The position numbers and the translations under genes were made by a program. DNA of 64,000 nt from Flavobacterium johnsoniae (GTDB lineage Bacteria > Bacteroidota > Bacteroidia > Flavobacteriales > Flavobacteriaceae): the NCBI RefSeq assembly GCF_030388325.1, contig NZ_CP103794.1:5208001-5272000 (forward strand), in the 5' to 3' direction. Position 1 is the stretch's first letter. Every line of letters starts with the position of its first letter. The notes beneath the pieces are model-generated. The model ran no database searches, was not told the origin of the DNA, and saw only the letters and a program-made list of their open reading frames with translations. Shown piece after piece: positions 1 to 9,257 of this stretch.

Positions 1-333
1 GTACGGCGTATTTTCGTCAATTAAAACAACTATATCTGTGTCTGTTACAAATGTTGGACGGAAATAAGTATCATAATCATTAAAGTAAATCTTCTCGGTA
101 GTCAAAAAACCTTTTCCGTGAATGATATAATAATTCTTTGGATCTCCCACCGTTACAGGAGTAGACGGAAACATTTTTCCATCTTCATCGTAACCTGAAC
201 GTACAACGCTTTCTATAACTGGCGCTCCTCCCGAAGAAGATGCACTATCATCACTAGAGCATGAAGTAAAAAACATTAAAGAAAGCATTAATGCTATGCA
301 CGCTGCTAACGAAACAATTTTTAGATTTTTCAT
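1..333 (-). CDS. surface glycan-binding lipoprotein, IPT/TIG-like (3' end outside window)
   Basis: The first 111 codons are present, and the reading frame runs off the window edge without a stop. The N-terminus is a lipoprotein signal with lipobox FTSC (C25), followed by an acidic CSSDD start and a Ser/Gly-rich linker. The next part (APVIESV, then VTVGDPKNYYIIHGKGF) resembles the first strands of an IPT/TIG domain of the kind found in Bacteroidetes surface glycan-binding proteins. It begins 17 bp after the SusD gene on the same strand, the usual SusC-SusD-SGBP order. The role in holding mannan at the cell surface is inferred from position; no binding residues can be assigned. Confidence 0.7.
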   Translation of the reverse strand, partial: MKNLKIVSLAACIALMLSLMFFTSCSSDDSASSSGGAPVIESVVRSGYDEDGKMFPSTPVTVGDPKNYYIIHGKGFLTTEKIYFNDYDTYFRPTFVTDTDIVVLIDENTPY

Positions 334-350
334 ATTTATATTTTTAAAAA

Positions 351-1949
351 TTATTTAAAAGTATATGGTGCTACTTCTTTTAATTTTGGATTTTTAATTA
401 AATCATCAGCTGGATAAGGCAACAATAAATTTGTGGCAGATATCGTGATGTGTTTCTCATTTTGTTTATCACCTCTATTTTGAGCTTCTAAAATTGCTTT
501 AGCTTGAGCAAACGGAAGACGTCCTAAATCAAAATAATAATCTCCTTCGCAAGCCAATTCCGCACGTCTTTCTTTAAAAATATCATTAAAAGAAATTGAT
601 GCTTTTTCAGATAAACCGGCTCTTTTACGAACTGCATTGTATGATTTTAGCGCATTTGCATCTGTTGTGCTTCCTGATTGAGATCCTAGCGTAGCTTCGG
701 CATGAATTAATAATAATTCTGCATAACGCATCATGTAGCTATTCATACTGCTTTCTCCATTAAAAGGCGCGTTGAAAGGACCTGTTATTGGAAGATTTTC
801 TTTTCCGATTACATATTTTTTCAAACCAGCTCCAGAATTTTGAGCTTCATTTGCTAATTCAAAAGTATAGCCTAAAAGCTTTGGCGAATCTACTGCCAAA
901 GTCTGAGCGTAAGTTAAGTTTGGATAATAATCTCCTGGAAGCATAAAAGTTTCAATTCTTCTTCTATCTCCGTTCTCAAAAACATTCTTAATTAAATCTT
1001 GAGATGGCGCAATCTGACCAGAATAAGTAGTTTCTACCAATCTGTTTTCTGGAGCAAATAAAGTATTCGAAAAGTTTCCTTCAAAATAAGTTCCTGCACC
1101 TGTCCATTGCCAAGAAAAAATAGATTCTTCGTTGTTATTATTCTTTTGAAGCCATAAATCTGCAAATGATTTTGTTGGTAAAGCCTCACCTCCAAGTAAT
1201 TTAAACTCTCCGCTATTAATTACTTCTTGAGCCATTGCTTTTGCTAAATCGTATTTCTTTTGATACAAATAAACTTTAGCTAAAAATGCTTTTGCAGATC
1301 CGCTAGAAACGTGTGCGTTAGCAGCATAATCAGATCCTCTGTTTTTTTGTCTCAAATTTGCAATTGCATATTTTAAGTCGTTTTCAATGAATTTGTAAAC
1401 GTCTTCAATTGGATTACTAGGAATCACAAAATTCTTAGAATAATCTGCATTGTTCTCGATAATTGGCACATTTCCCCATAATCTTACCAAGAAAAAATAA
1501 GAGAAAGCTCTAATAAAATGCGCTTCACCCAAAGCATTATTCAATGCTTCTTTACTCACATTTGGACCAACACTTTGCGGAAGGTTACTAATGTAAGCGT
1601 TAGAATTTGCAATTGCTCCAAAACATGATCTCCATGCATCAGAAATAAAAGCTTGCGAATTAGTAAAACTCAAATCGGTAAACTTTCCAAAATCGTTATA
1701 TTGGCTTGCATACATATTTCCAGAAATCACATCTGTAATACCATAAAAAGCCGATTTGTTCATATTAAACCAAACAATACCGTATAATCCGTTGGCAGCA
1801 TTGTCTAGTTTTGTGTCCGAATCGTAATAATTACCTACAGTCGGCGCTCCTTCAGCAGGAACATCAAGAAAATCTTGAGAACAAGAAGAAGACATTAACA
1901 TTAATAATGTCATAAAAACTGCGCTACTTCTTTGTATTATATTTTTCAT
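351..1949 (-). CDS. SusD/RagB-family outer-membrane lipoprotein
   Basis: This 532-residue lipoprotein has a signal ending at SSSC (C23), followed by SQDFLDVPAEG, the typical start of mature SusD proteins. The body has the alpha-helical TPR-like features of the family, including GEAHFIRAFSYFFLVRLWG and a C-terminal segment with ERRAELACEGDYYFDLGR. SusD proteins sit on the cell surface, bind glycan and form the lid of the SusC channel. The gene lies 12 bp downstream of susC and is surely cotranscribed. The likely ligand is a beta-mannan oligosaccharide, inferred from the neighbouring mannanases rather than from this sequence. Confidence 0.95.
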   Translation of the reverse strand: MKNIIQRSSAVFMTLLMLMSSSCSQDFLDVPAEGAPTVGNYYDSDTKLDNAANGLYGIVWFNMNKSAFYGITDVISGNMYASQYNDFGKFTDLSFTNSQAFISDAWRSCFGAIANSNAYISNLPQSVGPNVSKEALNNALGEAHFIRAFSYFFLVRLWGNVPIIENNADYSKNFVIPSNPIEDVYKFIENDLKYAIANLRQKNRGSDYAANAHVSSGSAKAFLAKVYLYQKKYDLAKAMAQEVINSGEFKLLGGEALPTKSFADLWLQKNNNNEESIFSWQWTGAGTYFEGNFSNTLFAPENRLVETTYSGQIAPSQDLIKNVFENGDRRRIETFMLPGDYYPNLTYAQTLAVDSPKLLGYTFELANEAQNSGAGLKKYVIGKENLPITGPFNAPFNGESSMNSYMMRYAELLLIHAEATLGSQSGSTTDANALKSYNAVRKRAGLSEKASISFNDIFKERRAELACEGDYYFDLGRLPFAQAKAILEAQNRGDKQNEKHITISATNLLLPYPADDLIKNPKLKEVAPYTFK

Positions 1950-1961
1950 CTTTAATTCGTA

Positions 1962-4900
1962 TTAAAATTCAACATTAAAACCAAAAGTAATTTGTCTTGG
2001 AACAGGATAACGTCCATTATCGACACCAGACAGCAATGCATCTTGGTTAAAAGAACCAACTTCAGGATCGTATCCTTTATACTTTGTAAACGTGTAAAGA
2101 TTTTGTCCAGAAGCATAAATTCTCAATCTTGATAAACTTAGTTTAGAGATCATTTCTGAAGGAAGTGAATATCCTAAAGTTACGTTTTGAATTCTTAAAT
2201 ATGATCCGTTTTCAATGTTGCGAGTTGATATAGCATTATTAATATGATCATAAGTTGAAGGTCTAGGAAGCGATGCATCTAAATTTGAAGCTGAATAAAA
2301 ATCGGCAGCTTCAGTTAAATAGTTTGTTCCCATATAACTGTTCATCGTACCAGACAAACGCGTTAAGTTCATTAATTTATTTCCTGCAGTTCCTTGAAGG
2401 AAAATAGATAAATCAACATTTTTGTATTTGAAATTATTTGTAAATCCGTAAGTGAATTTTGGGTTTGGATTTCCGATTGGCACTAAGTCATTCAAATCAA
2501 TAACACCATCATTATTTTGATCTTTATAAATAACATCTCCTTTTTGGAATGCTGGCTGTAAAGAGTTTGTTCCATCTTTTAAAACTACTCTATTTCCAGC
2601 TCCATCTGTGTGACCGTATTTTGTCAAATCATCATCAGATCTGTAAATTCCTAAAGCTTCGTAACCAATAAACGAACCAATCGGAAGACCTTCTGTAGTT
2701 CTCGAAACTGTAACTGTATTATAAGCAAGTGTATTCATTGTTTTCACAATATTCAAACCTGCCATATTTGTTACTTCGTTTACATATTTTGTAAAGTTCC
2801 CGCTAACATTCCAAGAGAAATTATCAGAGAATTTTTCTGTATAACCTAAAGTAATCTCAATACCTTTATTTTGCATACTTCCAAGATTAAAATACGGAGG
2901 ATTTACACCGCCTTCATAATCTCCACCACCAGAAAGGTAATTGGGAAGCGGCACTTGGTACAAGAAGTTTTTATTTACTTTTTTATAAACATCAACCGTT
3001 GCAGTAAGCTTAGAACTGAACATATTAAAATCTAAACCAATGTTTGTTTGATCTTGTGTTTCCCATTTCAAATCTTTGTTTGGCGTATTTGCCGGAAGAT
3101 AAGAAGTTCCCATTGGGCTATTTACTAAGTGTAAATTAGAATCGTACAAATTATTTCCGATTTGATTATTTCCTGTTTGTCCCCATCCAACTCTAATTTT
3201 GATGCCGTCAACGTATTTTCTTGTGCCTTCCATAAATTTTTCGTTAGAAATTTTCCAAGAACCACTTACAGAGCTAAAAACGCCCCATTTATTTCCAACA
3301 AAGAATTTAGAAGAACCATCTGTTCTAACAGAAGCTGTTAATCCGTATAAATCTCCATAATCGTAAACAACCCTTCCTAAATAAGAAGACAAAGTTTGCG
3401 TTCCAGAATAAACACCGCTTGTAACTGCTTTTGACAAATCTGAAGCCGAAAGTGATTTATCGTTATTGTCTTTATAGCCGTAACCAGTTATAGAATATCC
3501 TTCCCAGTGCGATCTGTTTGATTCTTGAACTGCCAAAACTGTGAAATTATGTTTACCAATTGTATTCTTATAAGTAAGCATGTTTTTTAAGTTCCAAGAA
3601 TTTCCGGTTGATGGATTGTAATACAAGTTAGCATAGCTTTTTACCGCATTTCCTAAAGAATACATCGGATCAAAACGTTGTCCTAAGTTGTCATAGATAT
3701 ATCCACCCGCTTCAAATCGATATTCTAAACCTTTTACAATGTCAATTTGTGTGTAGAAATTACCAGAATAATTCTTTCTAACTAATGTATTTGATCCCAA
3801 TAAAGAAGTCGCAACAGGATTTACAAAAGAAGTCTGTCCTCCCGCTGGCGGACCTGCAAACGCACCCGACAATTCTCTAACTGCAACATCTGGAGTTGCT
3901 AATAAAGAAGTTGCAACTACTCCATTAAATTGTCCGTTTAATGTTAATTTTTCATCTGTAATAGCTCCACTCACGTTTACACCAACTCTGATGAATTTAT
4001 TTACCCTAGCATCTATATTAGATCTGAAATTATATCTTTTAAATCCAGATTCGATTACAATACCTTCTTGATTTAAAATTCCTCCAGAAATATAATAATT
4101 GATTCCGTCTTTACCTCCAGAGAAAGACAATTGATTCGATTTCATAATTCCAGTCTCATAAATCGCATCTTGCCAATCTGTTCCAGCACCTAGAATTTCC
4201 GGATGAGCAAATTCAGGACGCTTTGCAGTTGGATCATAAACATCTGCTAAAGCATTTTGATGAATAGCATATTGTTGTAAATTCATCGAATGCAATTTCT
4301 TAGGCAGATTACTAATCGAATAAGAATTTTCGAAAGTTAATTTTCCAGTTCCTTTTCTACCAGATTTTGTTGTTACAATTACAACTCCATTTGCTCCTCT
4401 TGAACCGTAAATTGCTGTTGCAGAAGCATCTTTTAAAATATCGATAGATTCAATATCATTAGGATTTATTAATGATAATGGACTTAAAGTAATATTTCCT
4501 GCATTTGAAAAGTTAGAATCTCCCGCTGCATTTCTTCCAGAAGTTGATGAATTTCTCGCATCTCCAGAAATTGGCACACCGTCAATTACGTACAAAGGCT
4601 CATTTGTACCTGTTAAAGAAGAAACTCCACGAATTCTTACCGAAACGTTACTTCCAGGCGCTCCAGAGTTACTATTTACGACTACCCCAGCCGCTTTACC
4701 TTGCATCATCTGATCGAAAGATGCCACTTTAAGATTTTCAATATCTTTAGAAGCAATACTAGAAATAGCGCTGTTTACATCTTTACGCTTTTGTGTTCCG
4801 TATCCAATTACAACTACGTCTTTTAAGTCTTCTGCATTAGATTTTAAAATTACGTTAATCGTTTTTTTACCTTCTACGGCAACCTTCTGAGTTGTGAATC

Positions 4901-5159
4901 CGATGAAAGAAAATACTAAAGTAGCATTTGGCGGAACATCAATAGAATATTTACCATCAAAGTCAGTAGAAACTGTTGTTTTAGAACCTGCAATAGAAAT
5001 GTTTGCACCCGGAATAGATAATCCCTTTTCATCAGAAACAGTTCCTGAAACCTTTACCTGAGCTGTAATAAAATTACTTGTCAGCAACAAAAATAATATC
5101 AAAGGAACTGCTCTGTGGTTAGCTTTCCAATGAATAAAGTTAGTCATTAGTTTTTTCAT
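1962..5159 (-). CDS. SusC/RagA-family TonB-linked outer-membrane transporter
   Basis: The protein has 1065 residues and a signal peptide ending near residue 34. A carboxypeptidase-regulatory-like domain follows (about 36-112: VSGTVSDEKGLSIPGANISI, then VILKSNAEDLKDVVVIGYG). Next come the plug (about 120-265, with VRIRGVSSLTGTNEPLYVID) and a long beta-barrel ending in an aromatic residue (GFNVEF). These proteins import large oligosaccharides using TonB energy, with SusD as the lid. The gene leads the minus-strand susC-susD-SGBP operon. Its leader carries a promoter-like sequence and a perfect 11-bp inverted repeat. The beta-mannan substrate is inferred from context. Confidence 0.96.
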   Translation of the reverse strand: MKKLMTNFIHWKANHRAVPLILFLLLTSNFITAQVKVSGTVSDEKGLSIPGANISIAGSKTTVSTDFDGKYSIDVPPNATLVFSFIGFTTQKVAVEGKKTINVILKSNAEDLKDVVVIGYGTQKRKDVNSAISSIASKDIENLKVASFDQMMQGKAAGVVVNSNSGAPGSNVSVRIRGVSSLTGTNEPLYVIDGVPISGDARNSSTSGRNAAGDSNFSNAGNITLSPLSLINPNDIESIDILKDASATAIYGSRGANGVVIVTTKSGRKGTGKLTFENSYSISNLPKKLHSMNLQQYAIHQNALADVYDPTAKRPEFAHPEILGAGTDWQDAIYETGIMKSNQLSFSGGKDGINYYISGGILNQEGIVIESGFKRYNFRSNIDARVNKFIRVGVNVSGAITDEKLTLNGQFNGVVATSLLATPDVAVRELSGAFAGPPAGGQTSFVNPVATSLLGSNTLVRKNYSGNFYTQIDIVKGLEYRFEAGGYIYDNLGQRFDPMYSLGNAVKSYANLYYNPSTGNSWNLKNMLTYKNTIGKHNFTVLAVQESNRSHWEGYSITGYGYKDNNDKSLSASDLSKAVTSGVYSGTQTLSSYLGRVVYDYGDLYGLTASVRTDGSSKFFVGNKWGVFSSVSGSWKISNEKFMEGTRKYVDGIKIRVGWGQTGNNQIGNNLYDSNLHLVNSPMGTSYLPANTPNKDLKWETQDQTNIGLDFNMFSSKLTATVDVYKKVNKNFLYQVPLPNYLSGGGDYEGGVNPPYFNLGSMQNKGIEITLGYTEKFSDNFSWNVSGNFTKYVNEVTNMAGLNIVKTMNTLAYNTVTVSRTTEGLPIGSFIGYEALGIYRSDDDLTKYGHTDGAGNRVVLKDGTNSLQPAFQKGDVIYKDQNNDGVIDLNDLVPIGNPNPKFTYGFTNNFKYKNVDLSIFLQGTAGNKLMNLTRLSGTMNSYMGTNYLTEAADFYSASNLDASLPRPSTYDHINNAISTRNIENGSYLRIQNVTLGYSLPSEMISKLSLSRLRIYASGQNLYTFTKYKGYDPEVGSFNQDALLSGVDNGRYPVPRQITFGFNVEF

Positions 5160-5200
5160 AATAAATGTTTGGTTAGTTTAAAGTGTTTATTGCCAATCCA

Positions 5201-5234
5201 AAAGATAAAATGAGCCTGGATATATTTTATCTTT
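5201..5234 (-). promoter_or_regulatory. perfect inverted repeat in the susC leader
   Basis: Two 11-bp arms (5201-5211 AAAGATAAAAT and 5224-5234 ATTTTATCTTT) are exact reverse complements around a 12-nt loop. The element lies 42-75 nt upstream of the susC start, just inside the predicted transcript. It could be an operator for a dimeric regulator or a 5' UTR hairpin affecting translation or stability. There is no U-run after it, so it is not a normal terminator. Confidence 0.6.
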
Positions 5235-5246
5235 CAAATTATTTAA

Positions 5247-5274
5247 CAAATCTATAACACTGGGAATTATCAAA
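5247..5274 (-). promoter_or_regulatory. putative susC promoter (Bacteroidetes type)
   Basis: On the minus strand TAGATTTG (5254-5247) matches the Bacteroidetes -7 consensus TAnnTTTG. TTTG (5274-5271) stands at the -33 position with a 16-nt spacer, slightly short of the usual 17-23. Transcription would start around 5240, just before the 5201-5234 inverted repeat. The rest of the 319-bp gap (5160-5478) is AT-rich. It includes an imperfect palindrome at 5277-5306 (AATATTATATCATT against AATGATAATATT), a candidate site for the neighbouring AraC regulator. Confidence 0.45.
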
Positions 5275-5478
5275 TCGATAATATTATATCATTTAATGAT
5301 AATATTTTTACTGTAATCGATTTAAAAAACATATATGAAAATAAAATCATATAAATTTTGAATTATTCGCAATGACAATCCTCAAAAACAACCTAAAACA
5401 TGCATAAAAACTAACGAAAAGTCAAAAATCAAACGTTTTCGTTAAAAATAATATTTATTGATGACAAAAAAGTATCAA

Positions 5479-6357
5479 TTAAAGAATACGTTTCAAACCA
5501 GAGAAATCTTCTCTATATTGGCTAGGAGTACAATTTTTAGTCGCTTTGAAACTGCGATTAAAATTGGCAATATTATTAAACCCCGATTTAAAAGCCACTT
5601 CAGAAACACTCATATCTTTCTCAACCAGCCAACGCGCGGCGTAACCAATTCGAATATCATTTATATAATTGACAAAAGTTTTTCCGGTACGCTTTTTTAT
5701 AAATCGGTTAAAAGAAATAATCGACATACTCGCCACATTTGCCACATCTTCTAAAGTGATTTTTTCAGCGAAATGTTTTTGCACATATTCGTAAACTAAT
5801 TTCATTTTGTCATAATCATCGAAAGTATCATAGTCAACTGTATAAGTAGAAAGCAAACGCTGATTTCTAGAATTTGCCAAATCATATAATAAAGAAGTAA
5901 TTTCCAAAAAATAATCCATACCATCCAATTTCGAGAGCCTAACAAGCCTTGGCGTTAATTCTTCGGCTGTTTTTTTAGAAAAAAGAATTCCGTGAATAGA
6001 CCTATTAAACATATCTCGAATCGGATTCATGATTCGTCTAGACAATAAAGATTCGTGAAACAAATCATTATGAAACTGAATTGTTATTTCGTGAATTTTT
6101 TTACTCGTGCATTTATTTAGCTCCCAACCGTGATATAAATTTGGACCAATCAAAACCAATTCGACATTGTCGATTTCTTCAATATTATCTCCAACAACTC
6201 GCTTAACACCTTTTCCATTTAAAATAAAATTAATCTCAAATTCTGGATGATAATGAACCGGAAAATCGAAACTATCTTTTACGCGATCAAAAACCAAAAA
6301 GCTATCACTTGGTGCAAGCGGCGCAATTTCTCTATAAAAATTCTTTGTAGTACCCAT
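5479..6357 (-). CDS. AraC-family transcriptional regulator with cupin sensor domain
   Basis: The 292-residue protein has an N-terminal cupin-like sensor (about 20-115, with HYHPEFEINFILNGKG and a later NLYHGWE). The C-terminal AraC double helix-turn-helix spans about 185-290 (ITLEDVANVASMS and VSEVAFKSGFNNIANFNRSF). It sits between susC and the divergent glycoside hydrolase operon and points toward susC. It is therefore the obvious candidate regulator of the mannan locus, sensing a sugar or sugar phosphate in the cytoplasm. Many Bacteroidetes PULs instead use hybrid two-component, SusR-like or ECF regulators. Effector and operators are unknown. Confidence 0.9.
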   Translation of the reverse strand: MGTTKNFYREIAPLAPSDSFLVFDRVKDSFDFPVHYHPEFEINFILNGKGVKRVVGDNIEEIDNVELVLIGPNLYHGWELNKCTSKKIHEITIQFHNDLFHESLLSRRIMNPIRDMFNRSIHGILFSKKTAEELTPRLVRLSKLDGMDYFLEITSLLYDLANSRNQRLLSTYTVDYDTFDDYDKMKLVYEYVQKHFAEKITLEDVANVASMSIISFNRFIKKRTGKTFVNYINDIRIGYAARWLVEKDMSVSEVAFKSGFNNIANFNRSFKATKNCTPSQYREDFSGLKRIL

Positions 6358-6662
6358 CTTAAAAACTATTTTCAGGAAATCAATATTCTTTTTTTTGACT
6401 GCAATAATATGATATATAATTGATAAAATAATATTAATTACACGATATTCATCCGTTTATCTTTGAAAAATCAAATTATCATTTCTTTAAAAAGAACATT
6501 AATAATAAACATTAATCATTTTTAATTAAATAACTTTTTATAGTTTTAATAATTTTAACAAGCTAACGCTAACTATTTTTTGAATAAAAAAACGAAATGC
6601 TTTTAAAACTATAATCAACTGTATATTTTGCTTCTGGCAGCAATCAAAAAAACTATTTTCTA
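6358..6662. promoter_or_regulatory. divergent regulatory gap between AraC regulator and GH26 operon
   Basis: This 305-bp AT-rich stretch has no credible ORF. It contains TATCTTTG at 6458-6465 on the plus strand, which fits the TAnnTTTG -7 element but has no TTG at the expected distance. If used, it would give a leader of about 190 nt before the GH26 start. A second, off-register candidate (TATATTTTG) lies about 30 nt before the gene. No strong inverted repeat was found. Regulator sites for the plus-strand operon probably lie here. Confidence 0.35.
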
Positions 6663-7799
6663 ATGAAAAACCATTTTATAACCCTTCTGACAACAGCATT
6701 TTTAAGTACTTCTTGCTTATCTCAAACAAATTCAAGTAATACTAATTTGTCACTTTCAGACAAAAAAGCAACAACAGAAACGAAAGCACTTTATCAAAAA
6801 CTAAATATCTTATCTCAAAAAGGTTTTCTTTTCGGGCATCAGGATGATTTAGCATATGGAGTTAAATGGAAATATGAAGCAGGAAGAAGCGATGTAAAAG
6901 AAACAGCCGGAGATTATCCTGCGGTTTACGGTTGGGACATTGCTGGTTTAGAAAAAGATAATGTTAATAATATAGACGGAGTTCCATTCGAAAAAATGAA
7001 ACAATATATTATTGAAGCAAATTCAAGAGGCGGAATTTCAACTATTAGCTGGCATTTTGACAATCCTGCAACAGGAAAAGATGCCTGGAATAATGTTCCG
7101 AATTCTTTAAAAACCATTCTGCCTGGCGGCGAAAATCATAAAAAATTCACTTCTTGGCTAGATAAAGCCTCCGTTTTTTTTCTTTCTTTAAAAGATAAAA
7201 ACGGAAAAAACATTCCGATTCTTTTCAGACCTTTTCATGAACTTACTGGAGGATGGTTTTGGTGGGGAAAAGGAAATTGCACACCAGAAGAATTTAAAAC
7301 AGCTTGGAAATTTACTGTCGATTATTTACATAAAAAAGGAGTTCACAACTTAATTTACGTATATAACACTGGCGGTTTTGCAAATGAATCAGATTTCTTA
7401 ACCAATTATCCTGGAGATAATTATGCTGATGTTTTAAGTTTTGACAGTTATCAAAACAATAACGATCCGAATGGAGAAAAGTTTATTCGTGAAGTTCAGA
7501 ATCAGTTTAAAATATTGAATGAAATCAATTCAAAAAAACATAAATTAATTGCTTTGGCTGAAGCTGGTTATGAAGCGGTTCCAGATCCGAAATGGTGGAC
7601 AGGAACTTTGTTAAAAGCAATTGGAGATTACAAAATTTCTTATGTGCTTATATGGAGAAATCATGGCTGGCAGGAAAAAGAACAAAAAATGCATTATTAC
7701 GCACCGTTTAGCGGACAAGTAAGCGAAAAAGATTTTAAAGATTTTTATAATCTTGATCAAACTATCTTTGAAAAAGACATTCCAAAAAAGTTAAAATAA
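6663..7799 (+). CDS. GH26 endo-beta-1,4-mannanase (lipoprotein)
   Basis: This is a 378-residue secreted GH26 enzyme. The N-terminus looks like a lipoprotein signal (LSTSC, C18). The catalytic pair is visible: acid/base E193 in RPFHELTGGWFWWG and nucleophile E300 in ALAEAGYE. FGHQDDLAYG (57-66) and ISTISWHFDNP (125-135) are typical of the family. It cleaves internal or near-terminal beta-1,4-mannosidic bonds, at the surface or in the periplasm. It opens the plus-strand operon and is followed 39 bp later by the sugar symporter, the layout known for Bacteroides fragilis mannan operons. Endo versus mannobiose-releasing action cannot be told from sequence. Confidence 0.93.
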   Translation: MKNHFITLLTTAFLSTSCLSQTNSSNTNLSLSDKKATTETKALYQKLNILSQKGFLFGHQDDLAYGVKWKYEAGRSDVKETAGDYPAVYGWDIAGLEKDNVNNIDGVPFEKMKQYIIEANSRGGISTISWHFDNPATGKDAWNNVPNSLKTILPGGENHKKFTSWLDKASVFFLSLKDKNGKNIPILFRPFHELTGGWFWWGKGNCTPEEFKTAWKFTVDYLHKKGVHNLIYVYNTGGFANESDFLTNYPGDNYADVLSFDSYQNNNDPNGEKFIREVQNQFKILNEINSKKHKLIALAEAGYEAVPDPKWWTGTLLKAIGDYKISYVLIWRNHGWQEKEQKMHYYAPFSGQVSEKDFKDFYNLDQTIFEKDIPKKLK

Positions 7800-7838
7800 T
7801 TGCCTCAAATTTAAATCTCAATCATTAAAAAAATTCTA

Positions 7839-9230
7839 ATGCACGATAAAATTAGTTTAAAAGAAAAAGTTGGTTACGGTCTTGGAGACGCTGCTTCCTC
7901 AATGTTTTGGAAAATTTTTAGCATGTATCTGCTATTTTTCTATACCGATGTTTTCGGATTGGCGCCTGCCGTAGTAGGAACTATGTTTTTAATTACCAGA
8001 ATCTGGGATTCATGCTTTGATCCAATTGTCGGGATTCTAGCCGACAGAACCAAAAGCAAATGGGGAAAATTCAGACCATATTTACTTTGGGTTGCGATAC
8101 CTTTTGCTGTGATTGGAGTTTTAACTTTTTACACACCAGATTTTGACGAAAAAGGAAAAATCATTTACGCTTACGTGACTTATTCTCTAATGATGATGAT
8201 TTATTCTTTAATCAATGTTCCGTACGCATCACTTTTAGGCGTAATGTCTTCTGATAGAAAAGAACGAAATACACTTTCTTCTTATCGTATGGTTTTTGCT
8301 TTCGGCGGAAGTCTTTTAGCGCTTTGGTTAATTGAACCTTTAGTAAATTATTTCGGTGGAAATCTCAATTCTAAAACGGGCTGGTTGGCTACAATTGCCG
8401 TTTTCGGATTAATTACAACTGCATTTTTCTGGGCTTGTTTTGCATTCACAAAAGAAAGAATCAAACCCATTGCAGATGAACAAAATAATCTAAAAGAAGA
8501 TTTAAAAGATCTTCTAAAAAATAAACCTTGGTGGATTTTGCTTGGCGCAGGAATTGGCGCTTTAGTTTTTAATTCAATCCGCGATGGTGCAGCAGTTTAT
8601 TACTTTAAATATTATGTAAGCAGTTCTGTAAACTTCGATTTTTCGCTTTTCGGAACCGATTTTCATATGACACCGACTTCTATTTATTTAGTTTTAGGTC
8701 AAGCTGCAAATATAATCGGAGTAATCGCTGCAACACCAATTGCAAATAAAATCGGTAAAAAGAAAACCTTTTTTGGCGCTATGGCACTGGCAGCAATTCT
8801 AAGTTTAGTTTTCTATTTATTTGGAAAAGAAGACATTGTCTTAATTCTAAGTTTTCAGGTTTTAATTAGTATTTGTGCGGGCTGCATTTTCCCTTTAATC
8901 TGGTCTATGTATGCAGATAGCGCCGATTATTCAGAATGGAAAGAAGGACGTAGAGCAACAGGTTTAGTTTTCTCAGCTTCCTCTATGTCACAAAAATTTG
9001 GATGGACAATCGGAGGCGCTGGAGCTGGATGGCTTTTAGGTTATTATGGCTTTCAAGCCAATGTTGAACAAACTGCAACAGCGCAAAACGGAATTCAATT
9101 AATGCTAAGTATTCTTCCAGCAATTGCAGCAGCAATTTCGGTGGCATTTATTTTATTCTACCCTTTATCAGAAGAAAAATTACAGATTATAGAACAGGAT
9201 TTAAACGAAAAGAGAAATCAAAATCACTAA
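7839..9230 (+). CDS. GPH-family sugar:cation symporter (MFS)
   Basis: The 463-residue protein has about 12 hydrophobic segments. It shows the GPH (glycoside-pentoside-hexuronide) signature at the N-terminus, with VGYGLGDAASSMFW and FDPIVGILADRTKSKWGKFR. A second conserved stretch, YADSADYSEWKEGRRATG, lies near residue 363. Such carriers move oligosaccharides across the inner membrane with sodium or protons. Its place between the mannanase and two cytoplasmic mannobiose-processing enzymes makes beta-1,4-mannobiose the likely substrate; this is inference from context. Confidence 0.93.
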   Translation: MHDKISLKEKVGYGLGDAASSMFWKIFSMYLLFFYTDVFGLAPAVVGTMFLITRIWDSCFDPIVGILADRTKSKWGKFRPYLLWVAIPFAVIGVLTFYTPDFDEKGKIIYAYVTYSLMMMIYSLINVPYASLLGVMSSDRKERNTLSSYRMVFAFGGSLLALWLIEPLVNYFGGNLNSKTGWLATIAVFGLITTAFFWACFAFTKERIKPIADEQNNLKEDLKDLLKNKPWWILLGAGIGALVFNSIRDGAAVYYFKYYVSSSVNFDFSLFGTDFHMTPTSIYLVLGQAANIIGVIAATPIANKIGKKKTFFGAMALAAILSLVFYLFGKEDIVLILSFQVLISICAGCIFPLIWSMYADSADYSEWKEGRRATGLVFSASSMSQKFGWTIGGAGAGWLLGYYGFQANVEQTATAQNGIQLMLSILPAIAAAISVAFILFYPLSEEKLQIIEQDLNEKRNQNH

Positions 9231-9257
9231 AAAACACAGACAAAGAAATCAAATCAT

